Source: an uncultured Verrucomicrobiota bacterium (GTDB lineage: Bacteria; Verrucomicrobiota; Verrucomicrobiia; Opitutales; Opitutaceae). From it: 64,000 bases of DNA. Every line of letters starts with the position of its first letter. Positions within the stretch are counted from its first letter, which is position 1. Below, one piece after another: positions 48,707 through 58,598 of this stretch. The notes under the pieces were generated by a model. That model was not told the DNA's origin. It saw only the letters and a list, made by a program, of their open reading frames with translations, and searched no databases. The DNA is taken from positions 22,782 to 86,781 of the forward strand of contig CAJXQX010000005.1 in assembly GCA_913058185.1 (NCBI GenBank), in the 5' to 3' direction. Position numbers and translations under genes: made by a program.

Positions 48707-51618
48707 TCAGAGCTTCTTGTTCAGGCGAAGGTAGAAGAGCTGACCTTCCGAATTGTAAAGGAACCCAGGGTAGCCCGTGGAGTTACCAAACAGTGCGGAG
48801 GCGTATGGAGGATCTTGGTCGAACAAGTTACGTGCACCCAAGCTTACGCGGGTGTCTCGCAGGATCGAACCGAATTGATCGCGGATATCGTAGCTGACCT
48901 GAGCATCGAAAATCCAGGTGTCATCACCACGGTAGTCGAACTCTTCCCAGTTAACGGTATCGACATAGTCGGAATCATCGTTACCATCGGTGCAGCTGGC
49001 GCCGAGGTAGATACTGAAGCCACGGTAGCTCCAGTCGACCGAGTAGCGACCCTTCCACTCAATGTAGAAGTCATCCCCCGGGCCAGTAGAGTCGGTGCCG
49101 ATGAGGTCGTTGAGTGCGCCACCGACGGTGAACGAACGATCAAAAGTATCGAGCAAAGTCGCCTGTGCGCTGAACTCGAAACGACCCATGTCGTCGGTGT
49201 TGAGAACGTAGTTAGCGGTGAAGTCAAAACCAGAGGCTTTGGTCTCACCCACGTTGAAGAACACGGAGTTCACGAGCGCAATATCGCCGTTACTCGCCAA
49301 TAGCACGCTCTCACCAGGGAGGAGTCCGCCAGGAGCGAGGACACCATCAGGATCAACGCCGAAGTGGCGATCAACTATATCTTGAGGGGATTATTCAACC
49401 GTGCCCAGACGGGAGATGTCCCAGTAGTCCACCCCGAGGGTGAGGCCACGCAGGGAGTCGTTTTCTGGAGACCATACAAAACCAAGATTAATGTATTCGG
49501 TTTCTTCAGCGGCCAAACGGCGGTTACCCGCGAAGGTAATGTTTTGCTCAGGCTCGCGGCGATTGTTGCGAGGATCAGTCACAGCGGAGAACGCTTGAGT
49601 TGGGGTCGCGTAGAGCTCAAACGTCGATGGCTCGCGGAAACCTTCGGACCAGAAGCCACGAAGAGTTAGCGTGTCATCCAATGGCTGCCAACGCAGACCA
49701 ATCTTAGGCACCGTGGCGTCACGGTCGGAAGTGAAGAACTGCTCGTGACGGATAGCCAGATCAGCGCTAAGGAGGTGAGCGCCTTCAACACCAGAGAGCA
49801 AAGGAAGTTGAGCTTCTGCGAAGAAACCAGCGATCTTACGTTGAGCATTGGTCGTAGCGTTAGCTCCCGAACCGATCAGGTCACCGGAGAGACCCGTTGG
49901 ATCTGGGCATTGGTCGAGCTCTTCCTGACGAGCGTCAGTTCCGATCGCGAATCCAACAGGACCAGCAGGCATCTCGAACAACTCACCCGTGGCAGCCACG
50001 AAGCTGTATTGGAGGAGGGATGACTCATTGAGGTCCTTGGTGATCACCTTAGCGTAGTCCGCCACGGCGTTATTGGACTCAACAGGAGTAGCCCAAAATC
50101 CGAAAGGAATGTAGGCGGTAGTCGTGCCAATGAAGGTGTTGCTAGTAGGATCGAAGATCGGGTCGGCTTGATTGACGACCTGATTGAAACGGCTGGAAGA
50201 AACGAGCGTATTGCGGGACGTGTCTTGAACCTCAGAGTAGTTGAAGTTCGCGTCGAAGTTCCACTTATCGAATACGTTCTCACCCTTCAAACCGAAGCCG
50301 AGCATCGTGGCATCAGTTTCATTACGGAAGATACGATTGCCGAACTCGTAGAGACGAGCGCGGGTGCCACCGGAATATCCACATTGAAGGGATTGAACGG
50401 ATTGTAAGCACCTTCAGCCGCCTGCCGAGGAGTGCCAGCGGCCATACCTGGGAGTGGAAGTGGGTTAGGTATGCGAGAAGGGATCACCAAGGAGGCGCCC
50501 GATGGATTCGCCCAGTTACCGGTAGCGGAAGGAGCGAGCTCATTCTGCGTGAAGGCGTTCTGGAAGGACAGATCGACGTAAATCGAAATATTGTCCGTGC
50601 CGAGGATCTTGCTCTCACCGAAGGCGAAGAAACCCTTGTTCTTACGAGCAGGGTAAGCCATCGAATCGGCGTTGAAGTTGAACGTGTGGATACGTCCTCC
50701 GGAGAAGAGGTAGCTCCCCACAGGTGTGTTACCCGTGTTGCTCGTGTCCGCAGGAGATGCCGCGAAGATCGGGTCGCTCGGGTCACCAGCAGGAATCGCG
50801 CTGGCGGGAACGCCGGCCTCGAGAGCAGCTTCACGCGAAATCTGAAGATTCAGCGGGCTGGAGTTCGAGCTGAGGAACGGAGGAATGGCCGGGCAGGAAC
50901 GGTCAGCATTGTAGATCGGGCTCTTCTTGTAGTAATTGAAGCTGATCATAACGCTAGCCTTGTCGCTCTGAGCACCCGTGATGATCGACGCGTTGAACTC
51001 AGAAGAGTCATGATTCGACGTATTACCATACATGAGGTTCATCTCAGTGCCGACCATGCCACGACGCATCTTGATATTGATCACGCCGGCGACAGCATCA
51101 ACACCGTAAAGTGCGGAAGCGCCATCCTTGAGGACCTCGATCGAATCAACCGCGGCGAGCGGGATCGAATTGAGATCGACGAAGGCGGTCGTGCCACTGG
51201 TGCCCACAGGATAAGGAGCAACCCGGCGGCCATTAATCAGCACGAGGGTAGCTTCTGGTCCGAGACCACGCAGGGAGGCGGAAGTGCCAGCTGGAGAGAA
51301 TCCAGTAGCATTATTGGAGACCGGAACCGAACCCGCATTGGAGATGGTGATCTTTTGGAGTAACTCAGCGGCGGTGGTGAGACCGACCTGATCAATGACC
51401 TTGCGGTCGATTCTGACGACAGGTGAAACGCCCGCGTTAAACGAGGTTTCAGTCGTAGGAATATAGGAACCCGTAACGACGAACTTTTCTAATTCTACTG
51501 ATTCTTCTTAAGCAGATGCGTTTGAGCTCGCTTGCGCGAGGCCCGAAACGGCGAATCCGGATACGCTGAGTAACAGCGCAGCCCCGGACGCGAGCTTACG
51601 CGATCGGAGGATGTTCAT
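48707..51618 (-). pseudogene. TonB-dependent receptor, disrupted at three places
   Basis: From ATG 51618 a signal peptide (MNILRSRKLASGAALLL...GLAQASSNASA) runs into TAA at 51508-51510. The same frame then continues EESVELEKFVVTGSYIP, the usual start of the mature receptor, and a full plug domain (VLINGRRVAP, SIEVLKDGASALYG). Near 50372 one base is missing: NPFNVDIP in one frame joins GGTRARLYEFGNRIFRNE in the next. The barrel then runs to an in-frame TAA at 49391-49393 between ISRLGTVE and SPQDIVDRHFG, and continues to a C-terminus with LGARNLFDQDPPYASALFG. Restored, it would be about 970 residues, normal for an outer-membrane nutrient receptor. Several lesions make expression of a working receptor very unlikely. 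Confidence 0.92.
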
Positions 51619-51834
51619 ATTTGTGTGTAGTTGTATTATAGTTGATCTAAGATTTGCGACTTACGCCGCGTTATCTTGACGTCACCGGCACGTGCCACCG
51701 ACGAATACACAAGACCGAAATTTAGGATATTTCTAAGTATTGGAACGATTTTTACGGGATAAACCGTGGTTTTCATCACTAAGAATATTCATTTTGCAGG
51801 ACCCAGATCATCGCTCAAATAATCGAAAAATCAC

Positions 51835-52821
51835 GTGTCTGAAATTTCAACAATCGCTCAATCGCTGCTAATCGAGACCACATACCCCGTCGTTCTTGCT
51901 ACTCTGGTGCACGTGGAGGGCTCATCCTACCGCCGCGCCGGAGCACGAAGACTCATAGCTTCCGATGGCTCGGCCATCGGCTCAATTAGCGGTGGTTGCC
52001 TCGAAAATGACATTCAAGAACGCGCCGTCACACTACTAGAAACCGTTAATCGTTTTGAGTTAGTTATTTACGATACAAAATCTGAGAATGACATTCTGTG
52101 GGGAACGGGAACGGGATGCCACGGAGTGGTCAAAGTTCTATTGGAGAAGATGGATCAATGCCCTTCGTGGGCTGAAAAGATATGGGCGGCCGAAAATTCG
52201 CGCCAAAACGTTGCCATTAATACGATCTGGGAAATCTCCGACCAAGAAACTTCCCGTCTGGGCACCTCGCTGGCCGAAAATTCTGGATCGGCGCAGACCG
52301 GCACGTTCGGCCAGACCATCTCACCCTCCCCTCATGTCATTATTTTTGGGGCCGGCGACGATGCTATCTCCGTAAGTCGGTTGATTCGGGCCACCGGTTG
52401 GAAAAACAGTATCTGCGATCCCAGAGCAAATTTTGCGACCTCAGGTCGATTCCCGACGGCAGACAAGGTGCTGTGTATTCCCGCGGAGGAGGCAGTCTCT
52501 CAATTCGACTGGGATGACAAGACCATGGCTGTCGTGATGACCCACCACTACCGCTTTGATCTTCCATTACTAACGGTGTTGGTGCCGATGAATCTCCCGT
52601 TTCTCGGTCTGCTGGGCCCTAAAGAACGAGGCGCTCGATTACTCCGAGATGCCAAGATTCCCCTAGAATCTGCCAATCTGCACAATCCAATCGGCTTGGA
52701 TCTAGGCGGCGACGGCCCCGAGGCTGTCGCCCTCTCCATCGTGGCCGAAATTCAAGCCAACCTGCATGGCCGGGATGGACAACCCTTACGAAATCGGACC
52801 CAGCCTATTCATGAATCCTGA
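51835..52821 (+). CDS. XdhC/CoxI family molybdoenzyme maturation protein
   Basis: 328 residues from a GTG start. N-terminal XdhC_CoxI domain: LVHVEGSSYRRAGARRLI, GSISGGCLENDIQERA, GTGTGCHGVV. C-terminal Rossmann part: HVIIFGAGDDAISVSRLIRA, with VVMTHHYRFDLPLL and GLLGPKERG. In characterised systems it sulfurates or delivers Mo cofactor to xanthine dehydrogenase-type enzymes. The partner molybdoenzyme is not in this window. It overlaps the MocA-like gene by 11 bp, so the two are coupled. Confidence 0.88.
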   Translation: MSEISTIAQSLLIETTYPVVLATLVHVEGSSYRRAGARRLIASDGSAIGSISGGCLENDIQERAVTLLETVNRFELVIYDTKSENDILWGTGTGCHGVVKVLLEKMDQCPSWAEKIWAAENSRQNVAINTIWEISDQETSRLGTSLAENSGSAQTGTFGQTISPSPHVIIFGAGDDAISVSRLIRATGWKNSICDPRANFATSGRFPTADKVLCIPAEEAVSQFDWDDKTMAVVMTHHYRFDLPLLTVLVPMNLPFLGLLGPKERGARLLRDAKIPLESANLHNPIGLDLGGDGPEAVALSIVAEIQANLHGRDGQPLRNRTQPIHES

Positions 52822-53443
52822 CCTCAATCGGCCTGGACCCATTGTCGGCGTAATTTTAGCAGCGGGTGGGTCAAAACGCCTGGGCCACCCGAAACAACTG
52901 ATCGAAATAGGCGGTGTTCCTTTGATTGTGAGAACCGTGGAGGCGGCACTGGGAGTAGTGGCCATTGATCAGGTAATCGTCGTTTTGGGAGCCAACGCCG
53001 ATCGGATTCGTCCCCTCCTCGAGCCGCTGGAAGTAACCCTAATTGAGACCTCGGCCTGGCCTGACGGTCTTTCCCAATCGATCCGCACCGCAGTCAATAC
53101 CATCGAAGCCAGACTTCCCGGGACTGGCGCGGCGCTGTTCACTTTGTGCGATCAGCCCCATTTGGATTCAGCGGCGTTGACTGAGATCACCGCCGCCGGC
53201 TCGGCGTCAACCAGCAGTGTGGTTGCAGCCAAATACGACAACCACCCCGGGGCACCGTGCCTTATCGATCGACGCCATTTCGATTTCCTCAAGAAACTCG
53301 AAGGGGATGAAGGAGCCCGCTCACTTTTTCAGAAAATCTCGCCCGAAGATCTCACGTTGGTTGACCTGCCTCAACTCTCACTAGATCTGGATACCCCGGC
53401 TGATTTAGAACGCTGGCATCGAGATCAACCCGACGACGACTAG
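52811..53443 (+). CDS. MocA-like molybdenum cofactor cytidylyltransferase
   Basis: 210 residues (starts at 52811; 52766 also in frame). Opening VGVILAAGGSKRLGHPKQLI is the nucleotidyltransferase signature of the MobA/MocA group; LFTLCDQPHLDSAALTEI and KYDNHPGAPCLI follow. It would add CMP to molybdopterin for xanthine-dehydrogenase-family enzymes, consistent with its XdhC neighbour. Its stop shares the palindrome CTAG with the purK stop on the other strand. Confidence 0.86.
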   Translation: MNPDLNRPGPIVGVILAAGGSKRLGHPKQLIEIGGVPLIVRTVEAALGVVAIDQVIVVLGANADRIRPLLEPLEVTLIETSAWPDGLSQSIRTAVNTIEARLPGTGAALFTLCDQPHLDSAALTEITAAGSASTSSVVAAKYDNHPGAPCLIDRRHFDFLKKLEGDEGARSLFQKISPEDLTLVDLPQLSLDLDTPADLERWHRDQPDDD

Positions 53444-54588
53444 TCGTTCAAAGCGGTCTTAAGTTTCCGAGCTAGATCGAACGTCTTGGCCATGCTTTTA
53501 CCGGTAACCGTGAAATGCCCCATTTTGCGAGCCGGCCTTGGTTCGCTCTTTCCATAGAGGTGCAGTTTTGCGCGCGGTTCGGAGAGCAATTGTGCCCAGT
53601 CGGGAGCTCCCACCATGTGGTCGCCATCCCATTTCCAAGCATCCCCGAGAATGTTTACCATCACCGCCGACGGCACCGTCATTTCCGTGGACCCGAGCGG
53701 CAGGCCCGTGATCGCCCGCACCTGTTGCTCGAACTGCGAAGTCACGCAGGCATCGAGCGACCAGTGTCCTGAATTGTGCGTCCGCGGGGCCATCTCATTG
53801 ACCAGTAACTCGCCTTCGTGGGTCATAAACAACTCGATCGCCAGCAGTCCCACCAAATCAAAAGCCGTCGCAATGTTCTCGGCCAATTTTGCCGCTTTCG
53901 CGGCCACCGTTGCGTCGATCCGAGCGGGAACGATTGAGAAATCGAGAATGTGTTTGGTGTGAATGTTCTCCGCCACTGGGAAGGTGCTCATCTGCCCTTC
54001 CGAATTGCGCGCAATTACAACTGAAAGCTCGCACTTAAAATCAATAAAACCTTCCACGACCGCCCGGTTCTTCGCAAATGCCTTCACGGCTGCCGGGATG
54101 TCCCCCTTTGAAGCGACCTTAAGCTGACCTTTGCCGTCGTAACCGAAATCGGCGGTTTTCACGATACAAGGCATTCCGATCTGGCGAATCGCAGTTGCCA
54201 GATCCTCGCCTACTTCGGCTTCTGCAAACGGCACGACGGGAATTCCGTTCCGCTTCAACCAGTTCTTTTCCCGCGCCCGGTTCTGACAAACCTCTAAAAC
54301 ATCCCAATGCGGCCGTAACGGCACCATCTCCTCGATGGCCCACAACGGTTTCACTGGCACATTTTCGAATTCGTAGGTGATCGCTGAGCAACCCGCCGCG
54401 AAGTCCTTCAAGCGCTCCTTATCTTCGTAAGCGAAATTAAATTCCCGCGTCGCGACTTCTCCGGCCGGGCAGTTCTCCTGCGGCTCATAAACGTGCAATC
54501 GATAACCCAAGCGCGTTGCCGCATGCGCCAGCATGCGACCTAGTTGGCCGCCGCCGAGGACGCCGAGAGTGCTGCCGGGAGGAATCAT
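53440..54588 (-). CDS. purK: 5-(carboxyamino)imidazole ribonucleotide synthase
   Basis: 382 residues, ATP-grasp enzyme of purine synthesis. It begins STLGVLGGGQLGRMLAHAA; IVKTADFGYDGKGQLKV is the ATP loop; later NEMAPRTHNSGHWSLDAC carries the metal-binding Glu/Asn. Paired with purE 50 bp upstream. Confidence 0.97.
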   Translation of the reverse strand: MIPPGSTLGVLGGGQLGRMLAHAATRLGYRLHVYEPQENCPAGEVATREFNFAYEDKERLKDFAAGCSAITYEFENVPVKPLWAIEEMVPLRPHWDVLEVCQNRAREKNWLKRNGIPVVPFAEAEVGEDLATAIRQIGMPCIVKTADFGYDGKGQLKVASKGDIPAAVKAFAKNRAVVEGFIDFKCELSVVIARNSEGQMSTFPVAENIHTKHILDFSIVPARIDATVAAKAAKLAENIATAFDLVGLLAIELFMTHEGELLVNEMAPRTHNSGHWSLDACVTSQFEQQVRAITGLPLGSTEMTVPSAVMVNILGDAWKWDGDHMVGAPDWAQLLSEPRAKLHLYGKSEPRPARKMGHFTVTGKSMAKTFDLARKLKTALND

Positions 54589-54638
54589 GAGTTAACGCTG
54601 AAAGGCTAATACGCTTAATGCGGAAAGCCCAAAAAGTC

Positions 54639-55127
54639 TTATTCAGGCAGTTTTTGCTTCAGCACCGTGGCCGTCTGCTTGGCCCGGAACCCTTCGTAGG
54701 CGGTTTTGATCCGCTTGTTGGTGGTCGCCAATTGCGCCGCCGCAAACAGCGCCGCATTGATGGCTCCGGCCTTACCGATGGCAAACGTCGCCACCGGCAC
54801 CCCACCGGGCATTTGCACAATCGAGAGCAGTGAGTCCTGCCCCTTGAGCACGCGTGACTCTACGGGCACCCCCAACACCGGTAACGGCGTCAACGCAGCC
54901 GTCATACCGGGCAAATGAGCCGCCCCGCCCGCTCCGGCGATAATCACCCGCAGCCCACGCCCATCCGCTTTCCGGGCATAATCATACATGCGGTCCGGCG
55001 TGCGGTGCGCGCTGACAACATGCTTTTCGAATGGGATCTTCAGATCACGCAGTGTGTTCGCGGCGTGCTGCATCGTCTCCCAATCGGAGGTGCTACCCAT
55101 TATGATTCCTACCAGTGGCTTGGCCAT
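54639..55127 (-). CDS. purE: N5-CAIR mutase
   Basis: 162 residues, class I Pur[18 protein letters not shown] at the N-terminus, [15 protein letters not shown] with the catalytic His, and [13 protein letters not shown]. Partner of purK directly downstream; the pair carries out carboxylation in purine biosynthesis. Confidence 0.97.
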   Translation of the reverse strand: MAKPLVGIIMGSTSDWETMQHAANTLRDLKIPFEKHVVSAHRTPDRMYDYARKADGRGLRVIIAGAGGAAHLPGMTAALTPLPVLGVPVESRVLKGQDSLLSIVQMPGGVPVATFAIGKAGAINAALFAAAQLATTNKRIKTAYEGFRAKQTATVLKQKLPE

Positions 55128-55176
55128 GGCACAGAGCTTTCCAGCGACAGCATTCCACTGTCACCTTTTAAATGAA

Positions 55177-55392
55177 CTAGGCGGCAACCGCCGGACGCCA
55201 TCCCAACAAACGAGCTGGGAGCAGGATCAACCCCTGCAGAGACCGAAATACCCCGGTCACGATCACCCCCACCAGTCGAAATGGCAGCAGGAACAACCAA
55301 ACAATCGGGTAGGCGATCAACGCCAGGATCGCCAAAGGCCAGCACACGATGAACAGCAGGCACCACAGTATAAAAGAAGCGAATGAACTCAT
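55177..55392 (-). CDS. Small hydrophobic membrane protein
   Basis: 71 residues with two closely spaced hydrophobic helices (SFILWCLLFIVCWPLAILA; YPIVWLFLLPFRLVGVI) and a short amphipathic tail. No family recognised. It starts 19 bp after the bactofilin-like/RDD gene stop on the same strand and so may be the last gene of the ECF-sigma operon; the coupling suggests a membrane role. Confidence 0.6.
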   Translation of the reverse strand: MSSFASFILWCLLFIVCWPLAILALIAYPIVWLFLLPFRLVGVIVTGVFRSLQGLILLPARLLGWRPAVAA

Positions 55393-55411
55393 TATATTAC
55401 CTTTCAGACAG

Positions 55412-57313
55412 TTAGATTAACGAAACGCCATTGGGCATTTTCACGACGATCGTGCCGGCGATCTTATCATGCCAGGACTGGCGTTGGGGATCCCAAGCCA
55501 CCCATAGAAACCCGAGGCCCATCACAAACAATGAGAGGAATGAACCCAAGCCGCGAACCAGCGCGACGGACCAATCCACCGGACGATCATCCATCCGCAC
55601 CACTTTGATGCCCAAGACCACCCCACCAAGCGTCGTGCCCCGTAGAGCCCAAAAGGTGATAAAGTAGGCCGTCGCCCAAACCGCGAAGTAATCGCCGAGT
55701 CCTAATAGTCCGACCACAATCCCGACTACGATCACATCAAGGAACGTCGCCGCCAATCGCTCCCAAAATCCTACTCGAGGCAACGTGGAGAGTTGCACTG
55801 GAATCTCCGCAGCAGCTGGTGCGGGTGGTGGCCGCAATGGGGGCGGAACGTCAGACGGAACCTCGGCGGTGGCCGGATTCTCATTCGTGGGTTCAACGGA
55901 TGCATCGAGAACCGGAGGGATCGCCGCACCAAAGTTAGCGGATTGACGGGGATAACTCTCCGACGCCGCTGCTGCCGTTACTGACTCCGGCGATGAAGGC
56001 GGAGTCGAGGGTGGCGTTGACGGTGCGCCTCCCACCACGGCTGGAGCTGGCGGTTTGGTCTGATTCGCCTGCATCGCTAGGATTATGGTATAGACCACGA
56101 TGCCGGTGCCAATGAGTCCACCGAGCTTTTGGAAGGCAAACCCCACAAAAGGCACCAGATAAATGGCGGTGGAAATCAAGCCGCCCAAGAGAACGGCCAG
56201 GGCGGGGAAATTCCATCCCGCGGGTTCCGTGATTCGGCGGCCTAGCCAGCCGAAGAATACAACCTTACCAAAGATCGCGACGAAGAAAATGAGCAGTCCC
56301 AATATGGGCGGACCGACCACCGTCACCGATAGCACAATCATCGCGATTGGAGTGATCAATAGCGTCAACACCGCTGAGAGCACCGACATCCCCGGTTTCT
56401 TCTCCATCGTCTTGGCACACTGCGTGACGAGCGAAGGCATGAGTAAAGCGATCAAGCAATAGAACCCTAGGAAACAGGCGGCGATCATCCAAGCCCAACC
56501 GAGATTGTCCGCCACCGCCAAAGGACGACCGAACAACAGGCAGTTTTTGATCCATGCTTTGAGCCAATCGAGATCGACATCCTTCTCGCCCATGAACGCG
56601 ATTTGGTTGGTAGAGCCTCTCACCACCGAACCCGGAGCCTGATCGATGGTTCCGCCGACCGAAACGATCTCACCATCGACCACCGCCTCGGGTCCTAATT
56701 GCACGCGGCCAAGAACCGAAACAACCTGGCCATCGACCCGACCGTTGATCGTTACATCACCCAGAACGGCGACGACATCACCTCCGACCGAACCTTGCAC
56801 GGTGACATCACCGAGTATGGCGACAACCTCTCTTTGGGCATCTCCCTCGATGAGGGCGCCCCCTAAAATAGAAACAATTTCACGCGAGGTCTTACCCTCA
56901 GCCAGGTGCACATCACTGCCGAAGTTAATGATCTCTCGCGAATGACTGTTCCCGCGATTAGACCGACCCTTCTCGTCACTGTTATCCATGGCATCGACCA
57001 TGCCTTCATGGATCGCCGTTTCGATTTCCTCGGTCACCTGTTCAAGTATCGCACCGACCGTATCGGGGACCTCAACCGACGGTGCATCCGGAGCATCGTC
57101 GGCCATCGGGGGTACTGGGGCCTCATCGTCAGCCCCGAGTTCGCGCATATCGTCGTCGCGACTCGTTTCGATCTCGGCCTCTGCGGTGTTAGAAGTAACC
57201 GCAGTTTCGGCGGATTCAGGGGTGGGCTCTTGCGCCGGCAGAACCATCACGAGCGTGAACCCGAAGACAATACTGGCCCCGATCAGAGTGGTTGAAATTC
57301 GAACGATTTTCAT
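55412..57313 (-). CDS. Bactofilin-like repeat protein fused to RDD membrane domain
   Basis: 633 residues from the ATG at 57313 (57382 also in frame). Domains in order: signal peptide; acidic linker; a right-handed beta-helix of ~18-residue repeats (REIVSILGGALIEGDAQ, REVVAILGDVTVQGSV, DVVAVLGDVTINGRVDG, QVVSVLGRVQ) of the bactofilin/polymer-forming type; several membrane helices; a Pro/Ser/Ala linker (about residues 410-490); and a C-terminal RDD domain (RVGFWERLAATFLDVI, then RGLGSFLSLF and AWDPQRQSWHDKIAG). The combination of an exported beta-helix with an RDD transporter-like module is unusual. It follows the ECF sigma and its membrane partner, so it is probably part of an envelope-stress regulon. 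Confidence 0.82.
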   Translation of the reverse strand: MKIVRISTTLIGASIVFGFTLVMVLPAQEPTPESAETAVTSNTAEAEIETSRDDDMRELGADDEAPVPPMADDAPDAPSVEVPDTVGAILEQVTEEIETAIHEGMVDAMDNSDEKGRSNRGNSHSREIINFGSDVHLAEGKTSREIVSILGGALIEGDAQREVVAILGDVTVQGSVGGDVVAVLGDVTINGRVDGQVVSVLGRVQLGPEAVVDGEIVSVGGTIDQAPGSVVRGSTNQIAFMGEKDVDLDWLKAWIKNCLLFGRPLAVADNLGWAWMIAACFLGFYCLIALLMPSLVTQCAKTMEKKPGMSVLSAVLTLLITPIAMIVLSVTVVGPPILGLLIFFVAIFGKVVFFGWLGRRITEPAGWNFPALAVLLGGLISTAIYLVPFVGFAFQKLGGLIGTGIVVYTIILAMQANQTKPPAPAVVGGAPSTPPSTPPSSPESVTAAAASESYPRQSANFGAAIPPVLDASVEPTNENPATAEVPSDVPPPLRPPPAPAAAEIPVQLSTLPRVGFWERLAATFLDVIVVGIVVGLLGLGDYFAVWATAYFITFWALRGTTLGGVVLGIKVVRMDDRPVDWSVALVRGLGSFLSLFVMGLGFLWVAWDPQRQSWHDKIAGTIVVKMPNGVSLI

Positions 57314-57344
57314 GTGATTAAAATGGGTTGGAAAATTTCTTAAA

Positions 57345-57809
57345 TTAACGGTGTTGCCACAGGATGCGGTAGGCCGTGGCAACCAATCCCAGCATCACCG
57401 CGTAGGCGCCGCCGAGGACGGCTAAGCCGGCGTAAAGCCAGATGGAGGAGATTTCTGGTATCGATACCGAGAAGAGTCCGGCGATAGCGGTGCCGGCGAC
57501 TTTCAGAGTCTGCCACGCACCCACCACCGGTTGGAAAACGTTCTGCACCGCGCTCTCTCCAGCGATACCCATGAGTTGTATCGAAAAGAGTAATGCGACG
57601 GCGACCAGACCACTCGCTATCACGAGGAATGCGAGACGCACCGGAGTCGGCCAGAAAGAGAAACTTTGATGCCACCAGGGCAGAGCCTGACGACGCGTGA
57701 TTTCACCGAGCACGCGGTCTTCGAGCGACATCGGAGCACGACGCATCGGTTGCTCACGCAACACGGCGTGGATTTTCTGTTCAAGTTGTTCGGGAGTGAG
57801 ACGAGCCAT
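57345..57809 (-). CDS. Putative anti-sigma-like membrane protein
   Basis: 154 residues. The N-terminal ~45 residues are cytoplasmic and charged (LTPEQLEQKIHAVLREQP, then SLEDRVLGEI), followed by two membrane helices (AFLVIASGLVAVALLFSI and YAGLAVLGGAYAVMLGLVA). It lies 5 bp after the ECF sigma gene and 31 bp before the bactofilin-like gene. The position and topology fit an anti-sigma factor, but no zinc-binding HxxxCxxC is present, so the role is inferred. Confidence 0.65.
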   Translation of the reverse strand: MARLTPEQLEQKIHAVLREQPMRRAPMSLEDRVLGEITRRQALPWWHQSFSFWPTPVRLAFLVIASGLVAVALLFSIQLMGIAGESAVQNVFQPVVGAWQTLKVAGTAIAGLFSVSIPEISSIWLYAGLAVLGGAYAVMLGLVATAYRILWQHR

Positions 57810-57814
57810 GGTCT

Positions 57815-58420
57815 TCAGCGTTGAGGGGTTAGCGATTCGTGTTCCGTGCCGCTGCGCATTAATATCTGCGCTAGGGCGGTGCGTCCACGAAGGATGTCGG
57901 TTTTTACTTTTGAAAGAGAGACGCCCAATCGACGCGCGATCTCGTCGTAGGGTTCGTCTTCAAAATGGTAGAGTACGAGTGGAACGCGCTGGTGGTCGGG
58001 TAATTCTTCGAGCGCGCGATCCACCCATTCGCGGCGATCGCCTTGATTAAGATCAGCGAGAAAATCTCCATCCGGTGCGGCAAATTCCACTTCGCCCGAA
58101 TCTTCGCCGTCACCATCACGATGCACGAGGTCCGAGAAAAAGCTCCAGCGTTTGCGGTATCGTTGCAGGTGATTGATCGCCATGTTGGTGGTCACGGTCT
58201 TCAGCCACCCACCCGCCGTCGGACTGGAGCCCAGGTCGTCGTAACGCTCGTAGGCCTTAAGGAACACTTCCTGAGAAATGTCCTCGGCTTGGGCGTCATT
58301 GCCCAACAGTCGAACTGCCGTTGAGTAGACCATGTCCTGATAGTTTCGCATAAATATTGTGAAATCGACCGGGGTCATAATCCCGGTGGTTTCGGTTTGA
58401 ACTGGAGTTTCATTGTTCAT
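57815..58420 (-). CDS. ECF-type RNA polymerase sigma factor
   Basis: 201 residues, sigma-70 family, ECF subgroup. Sigma-2 region: YQDMVYSTAVRLLGNDAQ, AEDISQEVFLKAYERYDDL. Sigma-4 region: LPDHQRVPLVLYHFEDEP, YDEIARRLGVSLSKVKTDI. First gene of a four-gene unit with the two-helix membrane protein, the bactofilin-like/RDD protein and a small hydrophobic protein. It is likely auto-regulated, but no promoter motif could be confirmed. Confidence 0.93.
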   Translation of the reverse strand: MNNETPVQTETTGIMTPVDFTIFMRNYQDMVYSTAVRLLGNDAQAEDISQEVFLKAYERYDDLGSSPTAGGWLKTVTTNMAINHLQRYRKRWSFFSDLVHRDGDGEDSGEVEFAAPDGDFLADLNQGDRREWVDRALEELPDHQRVPLVLYHFEDEPYDEIARRLGVSLSKVKTDILRGRTALAQILMRSGTEHESLTPQR

Positions 58421-58598
58421 GCGAAGAACACAGCTGGAACGGATCTAGTTGCAGAAATTCACAACTAAACCCGGTCGTGGCCAGCGAGCGAATTCAAGCT
58501 ACTGACTACCAATAACTTAAACTAGCACATTTTTAGTCTATTCCCATAAAAATTTCGGGTCGCTGCGACTTGAGAGCCTGTCAACGTGTGTTCGCTGC

